A stretch of 64,000 nt of DNA from the NCBI RefSeq assembly GCF_900074915.1, contig NZ_LT222319.1:2761001-2825000 (forward strand), written 5' to 3'. The first letter of the stretch is position 1, and the number at the start of each line of letters is the position of its first letter. The stretch is from Pseudomonas cerasi (GTDB lineage: Bacteria > Pseudomonadota > Gammaproteobacteria > Pseudomonadales > Pseudomonadaceae). Under the pieces are notes generated by a model that searched no databases, was not told the DNA's origin, and worked only from the letters and a program-made list of their open reading frames with translations. Positions 18,767 to 27,472 of this stretch are shown here, piece by piece. Made by a program: the position numbers and the translations under genes.

Positions 18767-19759
18767 TCAGCTATTGATGACCTGGGCAAAGTTGTTGCTG
18801 AACGCGACCTGCGAGACACCCAGCACTGATGCAATCATTCGTGAGCCGCTGCCTTGCAGCTGTATCTGACCACAATGGTTGTCCTGCGGCGTCAACTCGG
18901 TGTTGACCGACAGAAACTGCTCATCGATTTTTGTCGCTGCAATACCACCTGCCATCAGCATGGTCGCCAGCGGATCGAAGATCGGCACGGGAAGCCCTTC
19001 GGCGTGTGTTCCGGATTTGTGTTCGAGCACTTGTTTGACCAGCGTGGCGACAGGGTCGGTGGCGGTGATCAATTGCCAGTAGCTGGCGTCGAGGATGATC
19101 TGGTTGCAGACCTCCAGCGGCACCAGCATCAACGGCAGGCTTGACTGGAAAACAGTGTTGGCGGCGACAGGGTCGACGAACACATTCCATTCTGCATAGT
19201 GGTTGCTGCTGTAGGCCTCTCCCTGATCCCATGCCTTTTTCGCTTTGTTCAATGCCGCGACGTTGCCGTCGACGTAAACCGCGCCGGCCATGGCGACGAT
19301 CTGCTTGAGCATTTTGAAGTCGGCTGACTGGCTGCTCAACGAAAGCATCTTCGCGATGTTGGTAAAGCCCCCCAGCGACAGCACTGTGATGGGGTCCTGG
19401 CTGTTTTTTACCGTCTGATACATGAACTCCCAGGCGGGCAGGCTCGACAGTTCCGGCAGCGTGGCAGGGTTCAGTGTCCCGAGCAGGCCCATGATGTCGT
19501 TCATGTCGTTTTTGAAGGGTTGCGGAAAGCGGTTGTCGTACTCAAGTGGCTGATCGGTACCCTTTGCCACGACGGTGCCGAGTCGATTGCCGATCCCCAG
19601 CAAATGCTGCGCGATGATCACGCCCCAGCCGAGGTCTGTTTCGCCGCATCCGGTCACTGTAATGCCGAGGATGTCGATGTCCTGTCGTTTCATCAGGTAG
19701 GCGATCGACAGTACGTCATCCCAGCCCATGTCCGTATCGATAATGACTTTCCTGTTCAC
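18767..19759 (-). CDS. Inosine/uridine-preferring nucleoside hydrolase family protein
   Basis: A 330-residue nucleoside hydrolase. The calcium-binding signature lies at the N-terminus (KVIIDTDMGWDDVLSIAYL), followed by GITVTGCGETD and, near residue 125, PITVLSLGGFTNIAKML; late parts include IFDPLATM. It cleaves the N-glycosidic bond of a ribonucleoside for base and ribose salvage. GTG at 19759 is chosen since AAGGAG stands seven bases upstream and the family starts at the DTD motif; the longer frame to 19831 has no such support. No signal peptide is seen with this start, so it is likely cytoplasmic. Confidence 0.85.
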   Translation of the reverse strand: MNRKVIIDTDMGWDDVLSIAYLMKRQDIDILGITVTGCGETDLGWGVIIAQHLLGIGNRLGTVVAKGTDQPLEYDNRFPQPFKNDMNDIMGLLGTLNPATLPELSSLPAWEFMYQTVKNSQDPITVLSLGGFTNIAKMLSLSSQSADFKMLKQIVAMAGAVYVDGNVAALNKAKKAWDQGEAYSSNHYAEWNVFVDPVAANTVFQSSLPLMLVPLEVCNQIILDASYWQLITATDPVATLVKQVLEHKSGTHAEGLPVPIFDPLATMLMAGGIAATKIDEQFLSVNTELTPQDNHCGQIQLQGSGSRMIASVLGVSQVAFSNNFAQVINS

Positions 19760-20010
19760 GGTAATGCTCCTTGCCTGTAGGGGACGATTGAAAAGAAGGT
19801 GTGCAAGCGCCGCTGACTTATGCGAAGGCACGCGGAAAAAAGGTTGCCAACAGGTTATTTCAATTAAACCGATGCACGGCTCGGTTTTACCGTAAAGAAT
19901 TAATCACATCCGCCGAGAGCCTGACAAGTGAGCCGACAATTAGCTGTCCGGTTCGCATGATGAGCAGCAAGCCACGTGTGCTTTGACTGTGGTAACAGAG
20001 AAGCCTTGCG

Positions 20011-21981
20011 ATGCTGAAAAAACTACCGGGTGCCTTGCGTGCCCTGATGTCTGTGCCTGCTGATAACCCCAGGTTGTTGCAGGCCCAATACGTTGCGTTG
20101 TCCCGGCAACTGCCTTTGATGTACTTTGTGCTGCTGGTCAATACCTGGGCGTTGGCGTTCACCCACTGGCGAACCGCTCCGGTGTGGCTGACGCTGCTGG
20201 TCCCGGCGCTGCTTACGGTTATCTGTGCCGTCCGTGCACGCAAATGGTTGCGCACGGTAAACCGGCCGCCACCCGCTCCGGCGATCATTCTGGCCACGCT
20301 GCGTGGCACACATGGCCTGGCAGGCGTGATAGCGGCCGGGTTTGCCGCCTGGTCGCTGTCGCTTTACCCCTACGGCGATGCCTACTCCCAGGCGCATGTC
20401 GCGTTTTTCATGGGTATTACGGTGATCGTCTGCATCTTCTGCATGATGCACTTGCGGCCTGCAGCGCTGACCACCGCCCTGGTCGTCAACACCGCCTTCG
20501 TCATTTTCTTCGCCTCGACGTACAACGTTACCTTTATCGCCACAGCGGTGAATATCGTGCTGGTGTCGATCGGCATGCTGATCATTCTTCATTACCAGTA
20601 CCGCGATTTCACCAGCCTGGTGAATGTGCAGGTAAAGACCGAGCAACTGAGTAACGAGAATCTGCTGCTGGCCAATCAGGACAGCCTGACGGGCCTGCCC
20701 AATCGTCGCCAGTTCTTCCAGACTCTGGATGCCGCGATGACCGAGGCAATGGCGCAGCGCAGCGGCCTGGCAGTGGGGGTATTGGACCTGGACGGGTTCA
20801 AGCCGGTCAATGACCTCTATGGTCACCGCATCGGCGACCGTTTGCTGATGCTGGTGGCTGAACGCCTGACCAGCGCCTCGAGTGACAAGGTGCATGTGTC
20901 GCGACTGGGCGGTGACGAGTTCGCGCTGGTGATCAAGGGTGACATGGACAGTGACGCGTTGCTGGCGTTTGGCAAACACCTGTGTGACCTCATGCACGAA
21001 AGCTTCGAACTGTCGGACATGCCGATCCAGATTGGCGCGACACTGGGCCTGGCGACGTACCCGGCCACGGCGGATAATGCGACCCAGCTGTTCGAGTTTG
21101 CCGATTACGCGCTGTATCAGGGCAAGAACCATAACCCCGGAACCACCTGCCTGTTCTCCGCCAGCCACCGTGAGCAATTGCATGCCGACGGCGTTACCGA
21201 ACAGGCCTTGCGGCGCGCCAATCTGGAAACCGAGTTCCACGTATCGTTTCAGCCGATCATTGAGAGCTGCACGCGCGAAACGGTGGCTTTCGAGGCACTG
21301 GCGCGCTGGAACAGTCCGGAGCTGGGGTCTGTTTCGCCGGCGCATTTCATTCCGATCGCCGAGCGCATCGGCATGATCAACAAGCTCACCGTGCCCTTGT
21401 TGACCCAGGCGCTTGGTATGGCCCTGTCGTGGCCCGCGCCTATCAGGCTGTCGTTCAATCTGTCCGCGCACGACTGTGCGACCTGGGAAAGTGTCAGCAG
21501 AATTGTCGAGATCATCGAACACAGCGGCTTCGATGCGTCGCGGCTCGATCTGGAAATTACCGAAACGGCGGTCATGCAGGATATTGCTCAGGTGCAGCAG
21601 GCCATTACCCAGTTCCGCAAGCTGGGTTGCGGTATCTCGCTGGATGACTTCGGCACCGGATTCTCAAGCCTCAGTCAGTTGCACGCGCTGGCGCTGACCA
21701 AGCTGAAGATCGACCGCAGTTTTGTCACCGGCGTGCACCACAACCCGGCCAGTTACAAGATCGTCAAATCGCTGGTTGCCTTGAGTCTGGACATGTCTCT
21801 GGGCTGCGTGATCGAAGGCGTCGAAACACAGGATGAGCTGAATGCACTGACCACCCTGGGTTGTACGATGGTGCAGGGCTACTTCTACAGCCCGCCGATC
21901 AGTTTTGCAGAAACGCTGGCCTGGATTGAAATACCCGATGAAGAGCGCACCTTCGGTTACGCCGCATCGTGCCCCCTCTGA
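20011..21981 (+). CDS. Membrane GGDEF-EAL cyclic-di-GMP protein
   Basis: A 656-residue two-domain protein. The N-terminal 200 residues hold about five or six hydrophobic helices (membrane sensor). The GGDEF domain (about 220-380) has DSLTGLPNRRQF and an intact RLGGDEF; the usual RxxD inhibitory site just before it is not seen. The EAL domain (about 395-645) has AFEALARWNSPE, EITETAVMQD, DDFGTGFSSLSQL, KIDRSFV and EGVET, so the phosphodiesterase residues appear complete. It could make or break c-di-GMP; the intact EAL suggests phosphodiesterase activity with GGDEF as catalytic or GTP-sensing partner. It is a single-gene unit. Confidence 0.9.
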   Translation: MLKKLPGALRALMSVPADNPRLLQAQYVALSRQLPLMYFVLLVNTWALAFTHWRTAPVWLTLLVPALLTVICAVRARKWLRTVNRPPPAPAIILATLRGTHGLAGVIAAGFAAWSLSLYPYGDAYSQAHVAFFMGITVIVCIFCMMHLRPAALTTALVVNTAFVIFFASTYNVTFIATAVNIVLVSIGMLIILHYQYRDFTSLVNVQVKTEQLSNENLLLANQDSLTGLPNRRQFFQTLDAAMTEAMAQRSGLAVGVLDLDGFKPVNDLYGHRIGDRLLMLVAERLTSASSDKVHVSRLGGDEFALVIKGDMDSDALLAFGKHLCDLMHESFELSDMPIQIGATLGLATYPATADNATQLFEFADYALYQGKNHNPGTTCLFSASHREQLHADGVTEQALRRANLETEFHVSFQPIIESCTRETVAFEALARWNSPELGSVSPAHFIPIAERIGMINKLTVPLLTQALGMALSWPAPIRLSFNLSAHDCATWESVSRIVEIIEHSGFDASRLDLEITETAVMQDIAQVQQAITQFRKLGCGISLDDFGTGFSSLSQLHALALTKLKIDRSFVTGVHHNPASYKIVKSLVALSLDMSLGCVIEGVETQDELNALTTLGCTMVQGYFYSPPISFAETLAWIEIPDEERTFGYAASCPL

Positions 21982-22056
21982 TCGATTGCATGTGGGCGAT
22001 TCTCTCGGGCGTGCGTGGGGTAAGATGCGTTTTTTGATCCCCACGGAAGCCTTTTG

Positions 22057-22767
22057 ATGAGCAAACCCGGGCAGACCGTCCTTGTTGCGTTGCGCAAGAT
22101 GATTGCATCAGGCGAGCTGGCTGCCGGCGAGCGTCTGATGGAGGTGCCGACTGCCGAGCTGTTCGGCGTTTCGCGCATGCCGGTGCGCATGGCGTTCCGG
22201 ACGCTGGAGCAGGAGGGGCTGCTGGTGCCCTTTGGCGGGCGTGGTTTTCAGGTGCGCTCGATCAGCCCGATGGAAATCGCCGGCGCGGTGGATGTCCGAG
22301 GTGTCCTTGAGGGGCTTGCCGCGCGGCAGATGGCCGAGCGCGGCCTGACCCAGGAGGCGCGTGACGAGCTGGAGGCCTGTCTGGTACAGGGTGACGCGCT
22401 GTTCGAAAAGGGCCATGTCACTGAAGATGACCTTGAGGTCTATCACGACATGAACATGCGCCTGCATCGCGTGATCGTCGAGGGTAGCGGCAATCGCGCC
22501 ATTGCCGATGCACTGTCACGCAACGACCATCTGCCTTTTGCCTCGGTAACCGCGCTGGCCGTGGATCGCGACAACCTGATTCGCGAATACCGGCGGTTCA
22601 ATTTCGCCCATATGCAGCATCACGCCGTCGTGGATGCGCTGGTGAATGGGCAGGGCGCTCGCGCCGAGGCCATCATGCGCGAGCATGCCAATGCCACCTT
22701 GCGCTATGCAGAAATCTTCGGCACCGGGCAGAAAGAGCGCATGAAGGTCATTCAGCGCCCGGACTGA
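22057..22767 (+). CDS. vanR: GntR-family regulator (FCD type), probably VanR
   Basis: A 236-residue FadR/VanR-type regulator. The winged helix (GQTVLVALRKMIASGELAAG, LFGVSRMPVRMAFRTLEQEG) is followed by an FCD ligand domain (about 90-220) with the metal-site histidine pattern. Its stop abuts the stop of the vanB gene coming from the other side. Location next to vanAB and two GGATCC-centred repeats upstream of vanA fit VanR, a repressor released by vanillate. ATG at 22057 is preferred to the TTG one codon earlier. Confidence 0.8.
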   Translation: MSKPGQTVLVALRKMIASGELAAGERLMEVPTAELFGVSRMPVRMAFRTLEQEGLLVPFGGRGFQVRSISPMEIAGAVDVRGVLEGLAARQMAERGLTQEARDELEACLVQGDALFEKGHVTEDDLEVYHDMNMRLHRVIVEGSGNRAIADALSRNDHLPFASVTALAVDRDNLIREYRRFNFAHMQHHAVVDALVNGQGARAEAIMREHANATLRYAEIFGTGQKERMKVIQRPD

Positions 22768-23718
22768 TCAGATGTCGAGCACCAGCACGGGCGTCTTGGA
22801 ACGTGAGCAGCAGGGCGTGAACTGATCGTTGAGCGCCTGCTCGTCTTCGGTCAGAAACAGATCGCGATGATCCGGAATGCCTTTCAACACCCGCGTCAGG
22901 CAGGTGCCACAGACACCTTGTTCACACGACAGCGGAATATCGATACCGTGGCTTTCGAGCACCTGAGCGACCGTTTTATTGGCCGGAATGGCAATGACCT
23001 GGCCGGTACTGGCGATCTCGATTGAAAAACTGCCATCGTTGCTGGTGTCGACCGGCTCTGCGGAGAAGTACTCGCGGTGCAGGGTGTCCTCGGGCCAGCC
23101 AGCGGCCCGCGCGCTGTCGAGGATGTATTGCATGAAACCGCCCGGCCCGCACACGTACAGGTGGGTATCGGGCTGTGGGCGGGCGAGTACTTTGCCAGCC
23201 TCCAGCGCAGTGTCCGGCTGTTCATCGAAGTGCAGCGTGATGCGCTCGGCAAATGCCGAATGCTTCAGGCGCTCGATAAAGGCGCCGCGCTCGGCGGAAC
23301 GCACGCAGTAATGCAGCTCGAAATCGGCAGCCTCCAGCGCAAGTTGTTCAGCCATGCAGAGAATGGGTGTGATGCCAATACCGCCGGCGAACAGCAGCGT
23401 GCGCCGGCTGTTTTCAGCCAGCGGGAACAGGTTGCGCGGTTCACTGATGCGCAACTGTGCGCCAGTCTGAATCTGTTGATGCAGGCTACGCGAGCCACCA
23501 CGCGAAGCCGGGTCGTTGAGGACGCCGATCAGGTAGCGGTGACGCTCGTTCGGGGCATTGCACAGCGAGTACTGACGAATCAGCCCGTCAGGCAGGTGTA
23601 CGTCAATGTGCGCGCCTGCGGTGAACGGCGGCAACAGCGCTCCGTCTGCCCGCACCAGTTCAAAGCTGCAGATGTCCAGCGCTTCATCGTTGCGTGATAA
23701 CACCGTCACGTCGATCAT
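22768..23718 (-). CDS. vanB: Vanillate O-demethylase reductase subunit
   Basis: A 316-residue phthalate-dioxygenase-reductase type protein. It has an FMN domain (AHIDVHLPDGLIRQYSLCN), an NAD-binding domain (LLFAGGIGITPILCMAE, LYVCGPGGFMQYIL) and a C-terminal plant-type [2Fe-2S] ferredoxin with CEQGVCGTCLTRVL and a further Cys near the end. It passes electrons from NADH to the Rieske oxygenase VanA. ATG at 23718 is chosen (GAGG upstream); the frame extends 22 codons further without support. It lies 73 bases after vanA. Confidence 0.9.
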   Translation of the reverse strand: MIDVTVLSRNDEALDICSFELVRADGALLPPFTAGAHIDVHLPDGLIRQYSLCNAPNERHRYLIGVLNDPASRGGSRSLHQQIQTGAQLRISEPRNLFPLAENSRRTLLFAGGIGITPILCMAEQLALEAADFELHYCVRSAERGAFIERLKHSAFAERITLHFDEQPDTALEAGKVLARPQPDTHLYVCGPGGFMQYILDSARAAGWPEDTLHREYFSAEPVDTSNDGSFSIEIASTGQVIAIPANKTVAQVLESHGIDIPLSCEQGVCGTCLTRVLKGIPDHRDLFLTEDEQALNDQFTPCCSRSKTPVLVLDI

Positions 23719-23791
23719 GTCAGGTCCTCGGGTGACCGCGGCACGGGTCACTTCTGATTGTTTTCTTGGTGTTTCGACGGGCAATGGCCGG

Positions 23792-24856
23792 TCATTTCGT
23801 CGCCATCACGGGAATCTGCTCGCCGCGACCGGCCTGCTCGGCAGCGATCAGGCGCTCCAGGATCTTGCGTGACTGCACGCCACCGGCGTCGATATTGAGC
23901 TTGAGCAGGCTGCGATGCGGGTGCGTGAGCAGGTTCTGTTGCTGGCGTTCAAGCATTTCCAGGTCTTCGGTGAAGATCTTGCCCTGGCCTTCACGGATGC
24001 TGGCGGTCAGCTCTGCATCAGCGGGATTGAAGTTGCGCGCCATGCCCCAGAAGTACCAGATGGAGGTGTCGGTCTCGGGGGTGATGAAGTCGACGACGAT
24101 GCTCGACGCCTTGAACTCTTTGGGCGCGTGATAGCCGCCTTTGCCTGCATGGGCTACGCCAACTTCGATCAGCACATGGCTGGGCGGCGTGAAGCGGCAG
24201 ATCTGCCAGCGATCGACCGGCACGTCATCGGCCAGGTTGTTGCCACGCAGTGCCATCTGCCAGAACGGCGGCGGCATGATGTTTTCCATGTGCCGGGCGG
24301 TAACCACTTCCTCGCCTTCGACCGTTGTGACGGGCGCTGCCTCGTCGATTTCCTTCTGGCCGATGCTTGACGCATGCACATAGGTTTCGTGGGTGAGGTC
24401 CATCAGGTTGTCGATCATCAGGCGGTAATCGCACTGGATATGAAACAGCCCGCCGCCGTAGGCCCAGTCGTCGCTGACTGCCCATTCCAGATGGTGGATG
24501 AGTGCCGGGTCGGCCTTTTCCCGGTCACCGGGCCAGACCCAGATGAAGCCGTAGCGCTCGACCGCTGCGAAGGTCTTGTTGCAAGGGAAGCCGCGAACAC
24601 GCTGGCCGGGCATTGAAACAGTCTTGCCGTCGCCGCCCATGACCAGTCCGTGGTAACCACACACCAGTTGGCCGTTCTCAACATAACCCAGCGAGAGCGG
24701 GGCGCCGCGATGCGGGCAGAAGTCTTCGACGGCAATGACCTGCTGGTCCTGGTCGCGATAGAACACCATCTTTTCGTTGCAGATCTGCCGTCCCAGAGGC
24801 TTGTCGGCGACTTCATCCGCTGTACAGGCGACGTACCACGCATTTTTCGGGTGCAT
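23792..24856 (-). CDS. vanA: Vanillate O-demethylase oxygenase subunit
   Basis: A 354-residue Rieske oxygenase. The Rieske ligands are in FCPHRGAP and CGYHG near residues 48-70; the mononuclear iron site is in DLTHETYVHASS near residue 165. It oxidises the methoxyl of vanillate to give protocatechuate and formaldehyde, using electrons from VanB. MHPKNAWYVACTADEVADKP is the usual VanA start; TGGAGAA precedes that ATG, so it is preferred to the open frame reaching 24937. The promoter region upstream has two GGATCC repeats (24888 and 24983). Confidence 0.92.
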   Translation of the reverse strand: MHPKNAWYVACTADEVADKPLGRQICNEKMVFYRDQDQQVIAVEDFCPHRGAPLSLGYVENGQLVCGYHGLVMGGDGKTVSMPGQRVRGFPCNKTFAAVERYGFIWVWPGDREKADPALIHHLEWAVSDDWAYGGGLFHIQCDYRLMIDNLMDLTHETYVHASSIGQKEIDEAAPVTTVEGEEVVTARHMENIMPPPFWQMALRGNNLADDVPVDRWQICRFTPPSHVLIEVGVAHAGKGGYHAPKEFKASSIVVDFITPETDTSIWYFWGMARNFNPADAELTASIREGQGKIFTEDLEMLERQQQNLLTHPHRSLLKLNIDAGGVQSRKILERLIAAEQAGRGEQIPVMATK

Positions 24857-24887
24857 GATGGTTCTCCACGGTTCGATTATTGATCTT

Positions 24888-24900
24888 ATGGATCCACAGA
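24888..24900 (-). promoter_or_regulatory. Candidate VanR operator, copy 1
   Basis: ATGGATCCACAGA, with the GGATCC core seen in the VanR operator ATTGGATCCAAT of Caulobacter (from memory). It lies about 35 bases before the vanA start; the same 13 bases recur at 24983. Confidence 0.45.
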
Positions 24901-24982
24901 ATGAATCATGTTGTTTCCTCGCGATTATTAATGCCACAGGATCGAGATTAATCCAATGATTAATTTAGTTAACTATTATTTA

Positions 24983-24995
24983 ATGGATCCACAGA
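24983..24995 (-). promoter_or_regulatory. Candidate VanR operator, copy 2
   Basis: Exact second copy of ATGGATCCACAGA, 95 bases (about nine helical turns) from copy 1, with the AT-rich vanA promoter region in between. It lies just outside the stop of the LysR gene at 25002. Confidence 0.45.
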
Positions 24996-25001
24996 GATTG
25001 A

Positions 25002-25889
25002 TCAGCCGGGGCTGGATACCAGCAGCGCCGCTCGCAGGCGCGGCGCGAGTGCTTCCAGCAGGGTCTGCACAGAACGCAGGGCGCGGCAGTCGGGGCGGGT
25101 CAGCAGCCACAGGTCAGTGCGGCGGCCTTCCAGAGGACCGCTCAGGCGTTCGACCGCACCCAGGCCCTCGACCGTGAAACCGGTCAGCGCCGCCACGCCC
25201 AGGCCGGCAGCGACCAACTGCGAGACAGCCGACATGTTGCTGCAGCGGTAGCTCGGTAATACCCCTGGAAACGCCTGTTTGCGCCAGATCACCGAGGTGT
25301 GGTCGGGCATCGAGTCGTCCGGGCTGATCCAGGGGATCGAGGCAGGGTTTTGCGTCAGGGCCTCGCGGTATTCGGGGCGACCGCAGACAAAGTAGTCGGC
25401 ACTGCCCAGGCAGCGCCCGATCAGGTGCTCGGGAGGCGTATTGGTCAGGCGCAGGGCGATGTCGGCATCGCGACGGCTGAGGTTGGCAAAGGCGTTGGAG
25501 GTGGCCAGCTCCAGCGTAAGGGCAGGGTACTGCGGCATGAAGTCCGCCAGCGCGGGCAACAGCAGGCTGTGCAGTACCGCATCGGTACAGGTCAGACGTA
25601 CCGTGCCGCTGACGACTTGCTCGCCCTGCTGCAAAGCGATGCGCGCAGCGGCAAGCGCCTGTTCGGCACGCTCGGCCTGTTCGGCCATGGCCTGAGCGGT
25701 ATCGGTCGGTACGTACCCGCGCCGGTTCTTTTCAAACAGCGCGGCACCAAGGGCGGCTTCCAGACGACGGATCGAGCGAAACACGGTCGATACATCAACC
25801 TGCAATAGGTCGGCGGCACGGGCGAGGGTGCGGCCGCGAATCAGGGCGAGCACCAATGAAAGGTCGGCGTGGGTGATTTCATATTGCAT
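25002..25889 (-). CDS. LysR-family transcriptional regulator
   Basis: A 295-residue LysR protein. The helix-turn-helix is within HADLSLVLALIRGRTLARAA and STVFRSIRRLEAALG, followed by FEKNRRGYVPTD; the effector domain (about 90-290) has TCTDAVLHSLLLPALADFMP. It belongs to the group with a short DNA-binding domain and no visible target set: the vanA promoter is downstream and a glutamine-amidotransferase gene is divergent across 130 bases. The divergent puuD-like gene is the most likely target by position, which is inference. Confidence 0.82.
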   Translation of the reverse strand: MQYEITHADLSLVLALIRGRTLARAADLLQVDVSTVFRSIRRLEAALGAALFEKNRRGYVPTDTAQAMAEQAERAEQALAAARIALQQGEQVVSGTVRLTCTDAVLHSLLLPALADFMPQYPALTLELATSNAFANLSRRDADIALRLTNTPPEHLIGRCLGSADYFVCGRPEYREALTQNPASIPWISPDDSMPDHTSVIWRKQAFPGVLPSYRCSNMSAVSQLVAAGLGVAALTGFTVEGLGAVERLSGPLEGRRTDLWLLTRPDCRALRSVQTLLEALAPRLRAALLVSSPG

Positions 25890-26019
25890 TGGTGCATTGT
25901 TCCTTTGCCTGAATGCGTATGTTTGTTGCGCGGATGACTATCCTAGACTGGTTTCATTCCCGCTGGATAGCGTCCGGTAATCGGCGCTGACCACTCAGAT
26001 TTCACTCAGGATTCAACCT

Positions 26020-26769
26020 ATGTCGCGACCTCCCTTGATTGGTGTCACCGCCTGCCGTCAGCAGTTGGGCAAGTACTCTTCTCACACCGCAGGCGACAAG
26101 TACGTCGAGGCCGCAGCCTTCGCGGGCATGCCGGTAATCCTGCCTGCGCTCGAGGTGCCCACCGAGCCTGCGCAGCTGCTTGCGTCACTGGATGGCCTGT
26201 TGTTTACCGGCTCGCCGTCCAACGTCGAGCCGCGTCACTACAATGGGCCGGCGAGCGTGGGGGGCACCGCCCATGACGTCTTCCGGGATCGCACAACTTT
26301 GCCATTGCTCAGGGCTGCCATCGCTAAGGGGGTGCCGGTGTTGTGCATTTGCCGCGGCTTTCAGGAGCTGAATGTCGCGCTGGGCGGCAGCCTGCATCAG
26401 CGGGTCCAGGAGCTGCCCGGCTATCTGGATCATCGCGAGCCGCAAAGCGAGGTGCTGGCGGTGCAGTACGCGCCAAAGCATGCCGTGCAGGTACAGCCTG
26501 GCGGTTTGCTCGACTCGCTGGGGCTGGCACCGGGGTTCGAGGTCAACAGCCTTCACAGTCAGGGTATCGATCGCATGGCGTCGGACCTGCGCGCGGAAGC
26601 ATTGGCCCCCGACGGTCTGGTCGAAGCGGTGTCCATGCCTGGTGCGCCAGGCTTTGTGCTGGGTGTGCAGTGGCACCCGGAATGGGCGTTCATGGACAAC
26701 CCCGTGTCGCTCAGCCTGTTCAAGGCCTTTCGCGAGGCCTGCCAGAGGTATGCGCGCAGCAGTCGCTAG
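26020..26769 (+). CDS. Gamma-glutamyl-GABA hydrolase family protein (PuuD-like)
   Basis: A 249-residue class I glutamine amidotransferase-fold hydrolase. The nucleophile elbow is VLCICRGFQELNVALGG (Cys about 110) and the catalytic His/Glu lie in GVQWHPEWAF near the C-terminus; the N-terminal RPPLIGVTACRQ and LLFTGSPSNVEPRHY are typical of the peptidase C26 family. PuuD cleaves gamma-glutamyl-GABA in putrescine breakdown. A PuuR-like regulator follows at 127 bases, but no other puu genes are here. Confidence 0.85.
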   Translation: MSRPPLIGVTACRQQLGKYSSHTAGDKYVEAAAFAGMPVILPALEVPTEPAQLLASLDGLLFTGSPSNVEPRHYNGPASVGGTAHDVFRDRTTLPLLRAAIAKGVPVLCICRGFQELNVALGGSLHQRVQELPGYLDHREPQSEVLAVQYAPKHAVQVQPGGLLDSLGLAPGFEVNSLHSQGIDRMASDLRAEALAPDGLVEAVSMPGAPGFVLGVQWHPEWAFMDNPVSLSLFKAFREACQRYARSSR

Positions 26770-26896
26770 AGCGATGAGCTGCTGAGTGTTGTGGGCAAAC
26801 GTGATTTAATATCCGGCTTGATGGCTTCGGGTGATGGACGATCCATTGCACCGGGGCGCTGCCTCATTCACCGGATATCTTTCACATAAGGCCACT

Positions 26897-27445
26897 ATGG
26901 ATACGGGAGCACGACTCAAACTGGTGCGTGAAAGCTACAAGCTGTCACAGCGTGAGCTCGCCAGACGCAGTGGTGTGACCAATGCCACGATTTCCCTCAT
27001 CGAACAAAATCGTGTCAGTCCTTCCATCAGCTCGCTGAAAAAGCTGCTTGAAGGGATTCCCATGACGCTGGCGGATTTCTTCACGTTCGATCAGCCTCCG
27101 GGTCAGGATCAGTACGTGTTTCGAGCCGGTGATCAACCCGATCTTGGGCGCAACGGTGCCCGCCTGCTGCTGGTCGGCGCGACGTTGCCAAGCCGGCAGA
27201 TGCGCTTTCTGCGTGAGCAGTACGCGCCGGGCGCCGACTCGGGCGATGAACCCATCGTCCACAGCGAAGGTGAGGAGTGCGGTCTGGTGACGCGCGGCAC
27301 CGTGGAGCTGACCATCGATGGGCAGGTCAACATTCTCGGTCCGGGTGACGGCTATTACTTCCCGACCACCTTGCCGCATCGCTTCCGCAACATCGGCCAG
27401 GACGAAGCGGAGATCATCAGCGCCAACACCCCGGCCAACTTCTAG
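26897..27445 (+). CDS. XRE-cupin transcriptional regulator (PuuR-like)
   Basis: A 182-residue regulator with an N-terminal Cro/CI helix-turn-helix (ARLKLVRESYKLSQRELARR, ATISLIEQNRVSPSISSLKK) and a C-terminal cupin (about 105-180: EGEECGLVTRGTVELTIDGQ, GDGYYFPTTLPHRFRNIG). Size and layout are those of PuuR, the repressor of putrescine use that responds to putrescine. ATG at 26897 has AAGG upstream and starts at the family N-terminus; the frame extends to 26831. It is convergent with the TonB-dependent receptor gene. Confidence 0.85.
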   Translation: MDTGARLKLVRESYKLSQRELARRSGVTNATISLIEQNRVSPSISSLKKLLEGIPMTLADFFTFDQPPGQDQYVFRAGDQPDLGRNGARLLLVGATLPSRQMRFLREQYAPGADSGDEPIVHSEGEECGLVTRGTVELTIDGQVNILGPGDGYYFPTTLPHRFRNIGQDEAEIISANTPANF

Positions 27446-27472
27446 GTGCCGATAGCCAACGATGCCTTGCGC

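Noticed and set aside
20023..21522. 499-codon open frame antisense to the GGDEF-EAL gene
   Set aside because: It is the high-GC shadow of a well-supported gene; its composition is rich in Arg, Gln and His, and there are no motifs.
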